A stretch of 64,000 bases of DNA. Source: Sinorhizobium kostiense (GTDB lineage: Bacteria > Pseudomonadota > Alphaproteobacteria > Rhizobiales > Rhizobiaceae). This document shows, piece by piece, positions 8,314 through 16,282 of the stretch. The DNA lies in contig NZ_JAGILA010000008.1 in the NCBI RefSeq assembly GCF_017874595.1, positions 248,001-312,000 on the forward strand, in the 5' to 3' direction. A program made the translations under genes and the position numbers. Under the pieces are notes generated by a model. The model did not search any database and was not told where the DNA came from. It saw nothing but the letters and a program-made list of their open reading frames with translations. How positions within the stretch are numbered: position 1 is the first letter of the stretch; each line of letters begins with the position of its first letter.

Positions 8314-8883
8314 TTAGCGCGGGATGCGGGCGGAAAACCGCGCGCGCCTTTCCCCATCCCGCGCCAGCCAGAGGCTCGCAAGGACGAGAGCAATGGCACC
8401 GAGCGGCAGGTAGAGCCTCAAGCCGAGCACCAGGAACTGATAGAACGCCGAAACCGACGTGACGATGAATTGAAAGAACCACATGCGCGATCCGGCCGCC
8501 GCGTGCCATTGCGAATAGAACATCCGGTAATCGAGGCAAAACAGAAAACCCGTCGTCGCGACTGTACCGACAGCCAGGCATAGAAGGAATGCGGCGAAGC
8601 GGGTCTCGACCGCGCGATCCCGTGCGACATAGCGAGCTGCGGAAAGGGCAAGTGGCCACGCGATGAAGCCGCCGAGAGCGTACAGGTAAAGCACGCTTTG
8701 CAGGTGAAAGGTGGCATCATGCTCGCGCAGCCACAGCGCATGCCAGGCCGAGAGTGCCATCCAGAGCGCCCAAACGGGGCCGCCGATGAGAATCTCCGAT
8801 AGGGACGGAACTGCGCGACGAAGGCGCTGCCGATAAGGCACAGGGAAAAGCAGATGCGAGCGGTCGTCCGGTTCCTCGCTCAT
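8314..8883 (-). CDS. Hypothetical four-helix membrane protein
   Basis: 189 aa from the ATG at 8883, which overlaps the upstream gene's stop codon in an ATGA, showing translational coupling. About four hydrophobic helices are visible (near residues 35-50, 60-80, 95-115 and 145-170), with a charged, Arg-rich C-terminus. I recognise no family. It is the last gene of a leftward run behind the DUF2259 gene and rpe. Its TAA stop uses the terminal bases of the palindromic mosaic, so the C-terminus may be altered relative to relatives without that element. Confidence 0.7.
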   Translation of the reverse strand: MSEEPDDRSHLLFPVPYRQRLRRAVPSLSEILIGGPVWALWMALSAWHALWLREHDATFHLQSVLYLYALGGFIAWPLALSAARYVARDRAVETRFAAFLLCLAVGTVATTGFLFCLDYRMFYSQWHAAAGSRMWFFQFIVTSVSAFYQFLVLGLRLYLPLGAIALVLASLWLARDGERRARFSARIPR

Positions 8884-9623
8884 CGAGCGAGCCACGTCGG
8901 GACCGCGATCCAGCGCCCGTCCGTCGTTCCCTCGAATCCGAGTGAGAGCACCAGGACCATGACTACGTGCACTTCGGAGCCGTCGTCGTTCACGCGGGTG
9001 ACGACGCCGCCGATTCGATAGCCGGTCGGACAACGGCGACTTTCGGGAATTCGCGCATCGTCGTGGAGAACGTCCGATGCCGGCTCCCCGGCCTTCTCGG
9101 TCATTAGGAGGCTGAAGCCTTTGATCGTCTCCAGAAGATCCTTGCAAATCCCATTGGCGGCAAATGCTTTTTCTTTGATTTCCAGCCGGTATGTCTTTCG
9201 GAACGGCGCATCGGCCGGAAAGGACGCGTAGCGCAGCCTATGCGGATCGGCGTCCACCTCGGTAATCGGGTTAAAGGCGACAAGCGTGCCGGGCGTGTCG
9301 GCGAGCCGATAGGCATCGATCAAGGGTGCCGCGCGCCTGCGGGCGTCGCGACGGGCCCTTTGCAATGTGCCTCCGTCGGTTTCGTCGCGCGCGCGGACGG
9401 GGGATCCGGGCAGGAAACTGTCCGCGCCGGTATCGAGGAGATAGACTGTCGAATAGGGGAAGCCGGAGCCGTCCTCGACGCCGTATTCCTCGAAGGCGAA
9501 GACCTTGCCGTCGGACGAAAATCCGATCGGTTGAAAGTTGGCGTAGTCACCGGCAAGGGCTTGAGGCGCGGCGATCGTCGCTGCCATCAGGACCGTAGAT
9601 GCAATTGCCGAGCGCAGACTCAT
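8880..9623 (-). CDS. DUF2259 predicted secreted protein
   Basis: 247 aa with a clear signal peptide (hydrophobic residues about 7-20, cleavage near ALA-GD). The mature start ([32 protein letters not shown]) and the YLLD strand are typical of DUF2259, a secreted alphaproteobacterial family of unknown role with a beta-propeller-like opening. ATGA overlaps join it to rpe upstream and to the membrane protein downstream, so the three are one transcript. A second conserved stretch near the C-terminus ([18 protein letters not shown]) supports an intact protein. Confidence 0.85.
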   Translation of the reverse strand: MSLRSAIASTVLMAATIAAPQALAGDYANFQPIGFSSDGKVFAFEEYGVEDGSGFPYSTVYLLDTGADSFLPGSPVRARDETDGGTLQRARRDARRRAAPLIDAYRLADTPGTLVAFNPITEVDADPHRLRYASFPADAPFRKTYRLEIKEKAFAANGICKDLLETIKGFSLLMTEKAGEPASDVLHDDARIPESRRCPTGYRIGGVVTRVNDDGSEVHVVMVLVLSLGFEGTTDGRWIAVPTWLAR

Positions 9624-10297
9624 CCGCGAGCCTTGTCCGCCGAGGCGCGGATCGCGTCAACGGCGCCGCGGTAGCTCTCGACGGAACCGCCCTTGAAGAC
9701 CGCCGAGCCGGCGACGAGGACATTGGCGCCGGCCCGGGAGACGATTCCGGCCGTATCCGGTGTGATGCCGCCGTCCACCTCGATCTCGATCGGCCGATCC
9801 CCGACCATTGCCTTTATCCGGCGGATCTTCTCTTCCATCGCGCCGATGAACTTCTGACCGCCGAATCCGGGATTGACCGTCATCACCAGGATCAGATCGA
9901 GCTGATCGAGCACATATTCGATGGCGCTTTCGGGCGTCGCCGGATTGAGCGAAACACCGGCTTTCTTGCCGAGCGTTTTCACCGTCTGCAGCGACCGATG
10001 GAGATGCGGTCCGGCTTCCGCATGCACGGTCAGGATGTCGCAGCCGGCCTTGGCGAAGGCTTCGAGGAAGGGATCGGCCGGAGAGATCATCAGATGGCAG
10101 TCGAACGTCGCATTCGTGTACGAACGCAGTGACTTGATCACGTCCGGCCCAAAGGTGATGTTCGGCACAAAATGGCCATCCATGACATCGAGGTGAATCC
10201 AATCGGCGCCGGCCTCGACCACATCGCGAACCTCCTGGCCAAGTTTGGAAAAGTCGGCCGCCAGGATCGACGGGGCGATGCGAATGGGGTGGAACAT
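9620..10297 (-). CDS. rpe: Ribulose-phosphate 3-epimerase
   Basis: 225 aa TIM barrel, full length. It interconverts ribulose-5-phosphate and xylulose-5-phosphate in the pentose phosphate and Calvin pathways. Family blocks are present: [10 protein letters not shown] at the N-terminus, [17 protein letters not shown] (metal-binding His and catalytic Asp), [10 protein letters not shown] and EVDGGI (second catalytic Asp). GGAGGCTGTTC precedes the ATG. It leads a three-gene unit with the DUF2259 and membrane-protein genes. Nearby genes do not form a Calvin cluster, so a housekeeping pentose-phosphate role is most likely. Confidence 0.96.
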   Translation of the reverse strand: MFHPIRIAPSILAADFSKLGQEVRDVVEAGADWIHLDVMDGHFVPNITFGPDVIKSLRSYTNATFDCHLMISPADPFLEAFAKAGCDILTVHAEAGPHLHRSLQTVKTLGKKAGVSLNPATPESAIEYVLDQLDLILVMTVNPGFGGQKFIGAMEEKIRRIKAMVGDRPIEIEVDGGITPDTAGIVSRAGANVLVAGSAVFKGGSVESYRGAVDAIRASADKARG

Positions 10298-10364
10298 GAA
10301 CAGCCTCCGTTCTTTTTCGCGCCCATAACATTCCGCGGCTGCGCAAACAACACTACAGCTGCGA

Positions 10365-11375
10365 TCATGTCCCGGCTGCGGTCCATGCGGGTTTCACGTC
10401 ATTCTCCTTCGGAGCCGCATCGTGAACGCCGCGCGCTATCGCTCGTGCCATCGTGGCAGCGGCCGCAATGCCGAGATCGATGAAATCCTCGAGAACGGGT
10501 TTCCTGCCGCTGGTACCCGTCGCAAGCGCGAAGACGAGATCGCCGTCGAGAGGCGTGTGGGACGGCCAGAGCGCTCGCGAGAATCCGTCATGCGCGGAAA
10601 TCGCCAGGCGCTTCGCCTCCGCCTTGGTGAGGACGGCGTCGGTGGCGATGACGGCGATAGTGGTATTGGCAGCTCCGGTCCGGGCCTCGCGAAACTTGAG
10701 GCGCGGCAGAGTGGCGTCCTCTGGCCAGGGGGAGGGCAGGCCAAGGCCGCCGAATTCGTCCTCGAGCTCGAAAGGGGCCGCCCAGAAATGCCGCGTATCG
10801 CCAACGGTCGCTGAACCGAGGGCATTGACGGCGACGAGCGCGCCGACGGTGATGCCGTTCGCAAGCACCGTCGACGCGGTGCCGAGCCCGCCCTTGAAGG
10901 TGGCCGTCAGTGCCCCGGTGCCGGCACCGGTGCTGCCGGTCGCAAAGGCCTTCGCCGCCGTGCGCGCAGCCTCATAGCCGAGCTCGCGATAGGGGGAGAA
11001 ACGCCCCCAGCCCTTGTCGCCTCCGTTCATCAGGTCGAAGAGAATGGCCGCCGGAACGATCGGAATGTTGTGCGGACCGACAGGAAAGCCCCGGCCCAAC
11101 TCACGAAGCGCAGCCTGAACGCCTGACGCGGCGTCGAGGCCGAAGGCGGAGCCGCCGGAAAGCACGATCGCGTCGACGGACTGGACGGTATTATGGGGGG
11201 CGAGCAGATCGGTCTCGCGCGTCCCGGGGGCGCCGCCGAGCACCGCCACCGCCGCGGTCGCCGGTGGGTCGCAGAGCACGGCGGTGACCCCTGATTTCAC
11301 CCGATCGTCCTCGGCATTCCCGACCAGCAGCCCGGCGACATCGGTGATCGAGTTGCTCGGCCCCTTGCGCATCAT
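10365..11375 (-). CDS. P1 family peptidase (DmpA-like, S58)
   Basis: 336 aa. DmpA-type enzymes are Ntn-hydrolases that self-cleave before a Ser/Thr nucleophile and act as aminopeptidases, some on D-residues or beta-peptides. The family pattern is clear: N-terminal [37 protein letters not shown], and [11 protein letters not shown], which contains the expected nucleophile Thr. No signal peptide. The first of two ATGs (11375) overlaps the stop of the upstream binding-protein gene in ATGA, so the pair is co-translated. This suggests the peptidase processes whatever the binding protein captures. Confidence 0.88.
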   Translation of the reverse strand: MMRKGPSNSITDVAGLLVGNAEDDRVKSGVTAVLCDPPATAAVAVLGGAPGTRETDLLAPHNTVQSVDAIVLSGGSAFGLDAASGVQAALRELGRGFPVGPHNIPIVPAAILFDLMNGGDKGWGRFSPYRELGYEAARTAAKAFATGSTGAGTGALTATFKGGLGTASTVLANGITVGALVAVNALGSATVGDTRHFWAAPFELEDEFGGLGLPSPWPEDATLPRLKFREARTGAANTTIAVIATDAVLTKAEAKRLAISAHDGFSRALWPSHTPLDGDLVFALATGTSGRKPVLEDFIDLGIAAAATMARAIARGVHDAAPKENDVKPAWTAAGT

Positions 11376-12460
11376 TCGCTACTCTCGGCCATCGGTGCAT
11401 CGACAAAGCGGCCGTCCTGCCATTGCATCAGCCTGTACGGGCTTTCGGCCCGCTCATGCGCCTTGTTGAAGCGGAGCGGCCCGAGCACCGTGCGATAGGG
11501 GCCTTTTTGCAGTGCATCCGCCAGGCTGCCTTCGTCCTTCTCCGCCTGCTCCTTTGCCTGCTCGAGGAGCGAGACCGCGGCAAAAGCCGGGAGGACGTAA
11601 CCGTCCGGTTCAATACCGGCCCCGCGCATCGCCTTGATCACGGGTCCTGCCTCGCCCGACCGCGCAGGATCGGGAACGGTCACGGCGAAGACGCCATTCT
11701 CCAGCGGCACGTTGAGGTCGGCCGCATTCAGCACATCGCCACCGATCAGGGTGATCGGCACATTTTCAGCTTTCGCGTCGCGCGCGATCACGGCCGTGTC
11801 GTTGCGGTCGCCGCCGGTAAACACATGCGTCGCACCGCTTTTGGCCAGTCGGCGGACGAGGCTTACCTGCTGTTCCTGAGCCGGACGGTAGGTGTCGGTG
11901 AAGACTGGCGTGATCCCGATTTCGGCGAGCGCATTGCGAACGCCTTCGACAAGTTCTCGGCTGTGGATCGTTCCGTCGTCGATCAACGCGAGCGGCTTGT
12001 CCCTCCAGTTCGCGATGATGATTTCGGTGATCGCCGCCGCTTCGGCCTTGCCGTTTGGGGCGAGCCGGTAAAGCGGCCATTCTTTCTTGAGCGCATCCTC
12101 CATGAGGATGTCCGAGCGCACGCTGAGCGTGATCGCCGGAATGCCGGCTTCGGCAAGGGCCGGCAGCGCCGCCTCCAGGCTCTCGGTGCAGAGAAAACCG
12201 ATCGCGGCCTCGGCTCCGCTGGCCACCAGGGCTTTGGCGAGCGCGTCGCCGCCGGCAGGATCGCAACTCTCGGGGATGATGGCGACCTCGCTCCCTCGGT
12301 CGCCGGCCTCAAAGGCCGCGCCGTCAACCATCTGCTTTCCGAGCATGGCGAACGGACCCTCGACAGGCGCGACCACGGCCACCTTCACCCCCGCGGCAAA
12401 TGCAGGTAACGCCATTGCCATCTGAGCAACGAAGAGGCTCGTAACGATCGATTTCAACAT
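11372..12460 (-). CDS. Periplasmic binding protein, branched-chain amino acid (Peripla_BP_6) type
   Basis: 362 aa from the ATG at 12460, preceded by GGGAAAAGAG; the open frame extends upstream but without a signal peptide. A signal sequence (SIVTSLFVAQMAMALPAFAA) is followed by the family opening VKVAVVAPVEGPFAMLGKQMVDGA. Later blocks (VTVPDPARSGEAGPVIKAMRG, YVLPAFAAVSLLEQA) fit type I periplasmic binding proteins. No permease or ATPase is adjacent. It overlaps a DmpA-like peptidase gene instead, so it may feed a transporter encoded elsewhere or act as a sensor. Confidence 0.85.
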   Translation of the reverse strand: MLKSIVTSLFVAQMAMALPAFAAGVKVAVVAPVEGPFAMLGKQMVDGAAFEAGDRGSEVAIIPESCDPAGGDALAKALVASGAEAAIGFLCTESLEAALPALAEAGIPAITLSVRSDILMEDALKKEWPLYRLAPNGKAEAAAITEIIIANWRDKPLALIDDGTIHSRELVEGVRNALAEIGITPVFTDTYRPAQEQQVSLVRRLAKSGATHVFTGGDRNDTAVIARDAKAENVPITLIGGDVLNAADLNVPLENGVFAVTVPDPARSGEAGPVIKAMRGAGIEPDGYVLPAFAAVSLLEQAKEQAEKDEGSLADALQKGPYRTVLGPLRFNKAHERAESPYRLMQWQDGRFVDAPMAESSE

Positions 12461-12687
12461 CTCTTTTCCCGCTATCGCACGCCTTGTTTTAAGACAGTGG
12501 CCCCGCCCGTCAAAGGAAAAGATGGCGCGGGCGCCACCCTTGTCCGGTCCGAAAGTTGCGGTGGCCGCCGTGCATATCATGTCATCTGCGCCATACTCAT
12601 GCGCTCCGGGGCAAGATTCTCCGAGCACCGGGTTTCATAATCTGCGTGACAGTTTATGTATGTGCGAGACCCGATCCGGAGCGAGAC

Positions 12688-13182
12688 GTGTTGGAGAAGA
12701 CCCGGCTGGACCCGATAGCCTACCGCGACGCGATGAGCCGCATGTCGCATCATGTGCAGTTGATCACTGCGGCCGACGGCGCCGAGCGGCGAGGCGTGAC
12801 GATCACGGCCTCCTGTTCGGTCTCGGATGATCCGCCGACCGTGCTTGCCTGCCTCAACGCGGCCAATCCGCGCAACGACATTTTTTCGCGCAGCGGCAGC
12901 TTTGCCCTGAATCTCCTTGGCGCACAGCATCTGGCGCTGGCGCACGCCTTCTCCGGTCGCGATCAGCTCGACATGGAGCGGCGCTTCGGGCTCGGACGGT
13001 GGACGCAACTTGCGACCGGCGCACCCATTCTCACAGACGCAATCGTCGCCTTCGACTGCCGTTTGCTCGAGATCAAGATCATGGCGACCCACGCCATCCT
13101 CCTCGGCGAAGTGATCGACGTCCGGCTCGGCGAAAAGCAGCCGCCTCTCATTTATGTGGACCGGGGATACCGCACGCTCTGA
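12688..13182 (+). CDS. Flavin reductase-like FMN-binding protein
   Basis: About 164 aa if translation begins at GTG 12688 (TTG 12691 is equally possible), after a GGAGCGAGAC ribosome-binding stretch. The frame is open further upstream but reads as non-coding, and the first internal ATG (12733) would cut into the domain. It is a single flavin-reductase split barrel of the HpaC/RutF type: MSRMSHHVQLITAADG, GVTITASCSVSDDPPTVLACLN and FALNLLGAQH. Such proteins reduce FMN or FAD with NAD(P)H for a partner monooxygenase; none is adjacent. The stop codon abuts, without overlap, that of the convergent ABC permease. Confidence 0.85.
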   Translation: MLEKTRLDPIAYRDAMSRMSHHVQLITAADGAERRGVTITASCSVSDDPPTVLACLNAANPRNDIFSRSGSFALNLLGAQHLALAHAFSGRDQLDMERRFGLGRWTQLATGAPILTDAIVAFDCRLLEIKIMATHAILLGEVIDVRLGEKQPPLIYVDRGYRTL

Positions 13183-14010
13183 TCATTTCAAGGCGCCCGA
13201 GGTAAGGCCGGAGATGATACTGCGCTGCAAGAGAACAAAGGCGACCAGTATCGGCGTCACATAGATGGTCGCATAGGCCATGATGCCGTTCCATTCGTTG
13301 GTGTTGGGTCCCATGAAGCTGTTGAGCCCGATGCTGGCCGGTTGCAGCTCGGCCCTCTGGATCAGGGACCTCGAATAGACGAATTCGCCGAAGGCTTGCA
13401 TGAAGATCAAGATGGCGCTGACTACGATGCCGTTCCGGGCAAGCGGCAAGGCGATACGGAAAAACGCCCCGACGCGGGAATCTCCGTCCACCAGGCCCGC
13501 CTCTTCCAACTCCTGCGGAACGCTCATGAAGGCCGTGCGCACCAGCACGACGAAGAATGGCATGCTCTTGGCGGCGATCGCCAGGATGACAGCGAGACGG
13601 GGATACTGGAGCAGGCCGATCTGTGAGAAGCCGACGAAGATCGGCGTGATCATCAGCGATGCGGGTAGGACCTGCAGCATGAGGATGAGGAAGAGACCGA
13701 CATCCACCCAACCATTTCGATAGCGGGCCAGCACATAGGCGCAACCGGTGCCCAGGACCGAAATCACAGCGACGGCACCAAATGCAATAACCAGTGAGTT
13801 CCAGATATAGCGGCCCATGTTGCGGTTCTGCCAGACCTCGGCATAGATCTGCCACTGGGGATCGGCTGGCCAGAGGGCCGGAGGGCTTGCGAATATCGCC
13901 GAGCCCGATTTGAGCGCGGTGACGAACATCCAGTAAAGCGGGAACAGGTAGATGGCGGTGAACACGAGCGCCACCGCCAGCATCAGCTTTTCGCGGAAGG
14001 TGTGCCTCAT
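13183..14010 (-). CDS. Carbohydrate ABC transporter permease, MalG type
   Basis: 275 aa with six membrane helices. The cytoplasmic EAA loop reads EEAGLVDGDSRVGAFFRIALPLA, the contact for the ATPase. The N-terminal AIYLFPLYWMFVTALKSG and the WNSLVIAFGA block are typical of CUT1 sugar permeases. It overlaps the MalF-type permease by ATGA and ends the leftward sugar operon. No ATP-binding gene follows, so it must borrow an ATPase encoded elsewhere, as multitask MsmK/UgpC-type proteins do. Confidence 0.93.
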   Translation of the reverse strand: MRHTFREKLMLAVALVFTAIYLFPLYWMFVTALKSGSAIFASPPALWPADPQWQIYAEVWQNRNMGRYIWNSLVIAFGAVAVISVLGTGCAYVLARYRNGWVDVGLFLILMLQVLPASLMITPIFVGFSQIGLLQYPRLAVILAIAAKSMPFFVVLVRTAFMSVPQELEEAGLVDGDSRVGAFFRIALPLARNGIVVSAILIFMQAFGEFVYSRSLIQRAELQPASIGLNSFMGPNTNEWNGIMAYATIYVTPILVAFVLLQRSIISGLTSGALK

Positions 14011-14909
14011 CGGCGCACCTCATGGCGGGTCGATCGGACATAGACGATCGAGGCGAGGACCACGAAGACGATCATGATGACGGAGACCGTCGCGCCCTTG
14101 GCGAAGTCGTACTGGCGGAACGACAGTTCCCAGGCCCAGTACTGGGCAACATTGGACGAGTTGTTCGGTCCGCCGTTGGTGATGGCCGCGAAGAGATCGA
14201 ACTGCTGCAGCGTGAAGATGAGCCCGAGCGCCAATATGGCACCGATCGAGGAGCGCATCATCGGCAGGGTGATGGTCCGGAAACGCTGCCACGCATTCGC
14301 GCCGTCAAGCTCTGCGGCTTCATAGAGGTCGGTCGGAATGGCGGACAGGCCGACCGACAGGAGGATCATGTTAAAAGACGTCCCAAACCAGATATTGGCG
14401 AGGATTACTCCCCACAAAGAGTAGTTCGGGTCAGAACGCCAGAAGACATTGCCATCCGTCAGCCCACTTTCGCGCAAGAGAAAATTCAGTACGCCGAAGT
14501 CGCCCGAGAGAATCCAGCTCCAGATCGCCCCGACGACGAGACCCGGCATCACCCATGAAACCAGGAAAAGCCCACGCAGCCAGCTGGCGCCCGGAAAATT
14601 CGTCCAGAAGAACAGGGCCAGCCCGAAGCCGATCAGGAACTGGCCGGCAATGGATGAGACGACGAACACGGCCGTGTTGGCGAAGATCGGCCAGGTTTCC
14701 GGTTGAGCGAAGAGTTCGGCGTAGTTCTTGAGGCCGACGAAGGGTCGCCAGAAGGTTCCCAGGCTGAACAGGTCCACTTGCTGGAAACTCATCAGAACAT
14801 TGTAGATGAGCGGCAGTCCGGACAGGGTAAGCAGGAAGGTGAGCGGCAGCGCAACGAGCGAAATATCGAAGCCCTTGCCATCGACGAAACTGGACAAGAT
14901 CCCCTTCAT
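14007..14909 (-). CDS. Carbohydrate ABC transporter permease, MalF type
   Basis: 300 aa from the ATG at 14909; the longer open frame adds 49 basic residues that overlap the upstream gene. Six helices; the EAA loop reads YEAAELDGANAWQRFRTITLP. The pattern LTLSGLPLIYNVLMSFQQVDLF at the N-terminus and PNYSLWGVILANIWFGTSFNM are typical of the CUT1 family. It lies 29 bases after the substrate-binding gene and overlaps the MalG-type gene, making one operon. The sugar is not predictable. Confidence 0.93.
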   Translation of the reverse strand: MKGILSSFVDGKGFDISLVALPLTFLLTLSGLPLIYNVLMSFQQVDLFSLGTFWRPFVGLKNYAELFAQPETWPIFANTAVFVVSSIAGQFLIGFGLALFFWTNFPGASWLRGLFLVSWVMPGLVVGAIWSWILSGDFGVLNFLLRESGLTDGNVFWRSDPNYSLWGVILANIWFGTSFNMILLSVGLSAIPTDLYEAAELDGANAWQRFRTITLPMMRSSIGAILALGLIFTLQQFDLFAAITNGGPNNSSNVAQYWAWELSFRQYDFAKGATVSVIMIVFVVLASIVYVRSTRHEVRR

Positions 14910-14938
14910 GGACACGCCCACCTCCGACCTCCCTTCCT

Positions 14939-16174
14939 TCAGCCGAGCACGACCTTGATCTTTTTCGCGGCCTGGTCCAGCGCTTCCCTGGAAGACATTT
15001 GCCCGGTAAGCGCTGCCTGGATGGCCTCCTGGATCGCCTTGGAGATCTTCGGCCATTCGGGATGCGGTCCCCGAGGCTTGGCGTATTTGAGCTGCTCGAG
15101 AAAGACCTTGAGCGCTGCATCCTTGAGCGGCTCGCCGGTCTCTGCGAAAGGAATATCGGTTCGGGCCGGCAGCAGGCCAAAGTCCCTGAACATGCGATGA
15201 TCCTGGGAGACCAAATATTCCAGCACCTTGAACGCCTCGTCAGGATGCTTCGTGCTGGAGAAGATCGCCCAATTGAAGTCGCCCATGGAAGAGGACCGTT
15301 CGGCTCCCTCTTCCGGCACCGGCAGCAACGCCACGCCCCAGTCAAATTTCGCTTCGGCGACCATTCGGTCCAGTTCCCAGGGACCGGAAATTGCCATGGC
15401 AGCATTTCCCGAATTGAAGGTGGCGGTCGAATCCGACTGGCCGCGCGTCAGCGTGTCCGGGGATGCAAGCCTCTCGTCAATGAACGTTTTCCAGATGTCG
15501 AGCGCCTTGACCGCGCCGTCGGTGTTGATGTTTTGGTAGCTGGCACCCGCCATCTGAGCCCAGGGGAGGAACTGGAACGTGCCCTCCTCGTTTGCCTTGG
15601 CCGAAAAGGCTATGCCGTATACATTGGCAGCCGGATCCGTCAGTTTTCGGGCGGCGTCCACCAGTTCGTCCCAGGTTTGTGGCGGCCTGTCGGGATCAAG
15701 ACCCTTCGCCTTGAACATATCCTTGTTGTAGTAGAGCGCGATCGTGTTCGTGGCCTTGGGAACGCCGTAGTGCCGGCCCTCCCACATGGTGGAGGCTAGC
15801 GGGCCGGGGAAGTAGACTTCCGGCTTGATCACCGTAGATTTCGCGATCCTGTCGGTCAGGTCGAGAAAGGCTCCGCGCGAGGCGAACAGCGCATGTTCCG
15901 GATTGTCAACGGCGATGATGTCCGGAGCCTGCCCAGTCGAATATGCGCGCAGCGCCTCGTTGACCAGATCGTCAAACGGAACCTCCCGGTACTCGACCTT
16001 TATGCCCGTATTGAGCTTGTTATAGTCGGCAATGAGGTTCGGCGCCGGCCGAACGTCGCGATCTTGCGACCAGACGGTGATCGTCGCATCGTCGGCCTTG
16101 GCCGCAACGCAGAGGTTTAAGAGGCTCGCAAGCGCGCAAGCGCCGCCCAGCACAGCGTATTTGTAGATACCCAT
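14939..16174 (-). CDS. Sugar ABC transporter substrate-binding protein
   Basis: 411 aa. The ATG at 16174 is chosen over one 18 bases upstream because GGAGGAGACC sits directly before it. A signal peptide (about 1-27, ending AAKADD) leads to a type 1 extracellular solute-binding domain: [53 protein letters not shown] and [12 protein letters not shown]. It is the first gene of the transporter operon with two permeases. In that position it may recognise an oligosaccharide or plant-derived sugar, but the ligand cannot be named from the sequence. Confidence 0.93.
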   Translation of the reverse strand: MGIYKYAVLGGACALASLLNLCVAAKADDATITVWSQDRDVRPAPNLIADYNKLNTGIKVEYREVPFDDLVNEALRAYSTGQAPDIIAVDNPEHALFASRGAFLDLTDRIAKSTVIKPEVYFPGPLASTMWEGRHYGVPKATNTIALYYNKDMFKAKGLDPDRPPQTWDELVDAARKLTDPAANVYGIAFSAKANEEGTFQFLPWAQMAGASYQNINTDGAVKALDIWKTFIDERLASPDTLTRGQSDSTATFNSGNAAMAISGPWELDRMVAEAKFDWGVALLPVPEEGAERSSSMGDFNWAIFSSTKHPDEAFKVLEYLVSQDHRMFRDFGLLPARTDIPFAETGEPLKDAALKVFLEQLKYAKPRGPHPEWPKISKAIQEAIQAALTGQMSSREALDQAAKKIKVVLG

Positions 16175-16282
16175 GGTCTCCTCCTTGGTCATGAGGTAGT
16201 GGCGAATTCAATTCGGCCGCGCCCCGGCCATCTCCCTTGTCGTTTCCGCGCTGGATCTACGCTGCAAGAAGTTCAGCGAGCC

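Larger units (their letters stand above)
7838..8315. repeat. 478-bp nested palindromic mosaic with 33-bp terminal inverted repeats
   Basis: Bases 7838-7871 and 8283-8315 are inverted copies differing by one inserted base. Just inside them, 7885-7905 and 8184-8200 form a second, weaker inverted pair. Between lie two RIME-like repeats in the same orientation (7933-8039, 8077-8182) and a 55-base palindrome (8206-8260). No transposase or long frame is inside, so it looks like a non-autonomous, MITE-like composite. Its right end provides the last two bases of the TAA stop codon of the neighbouring membrane-protein gene. Confidence 0.75.
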
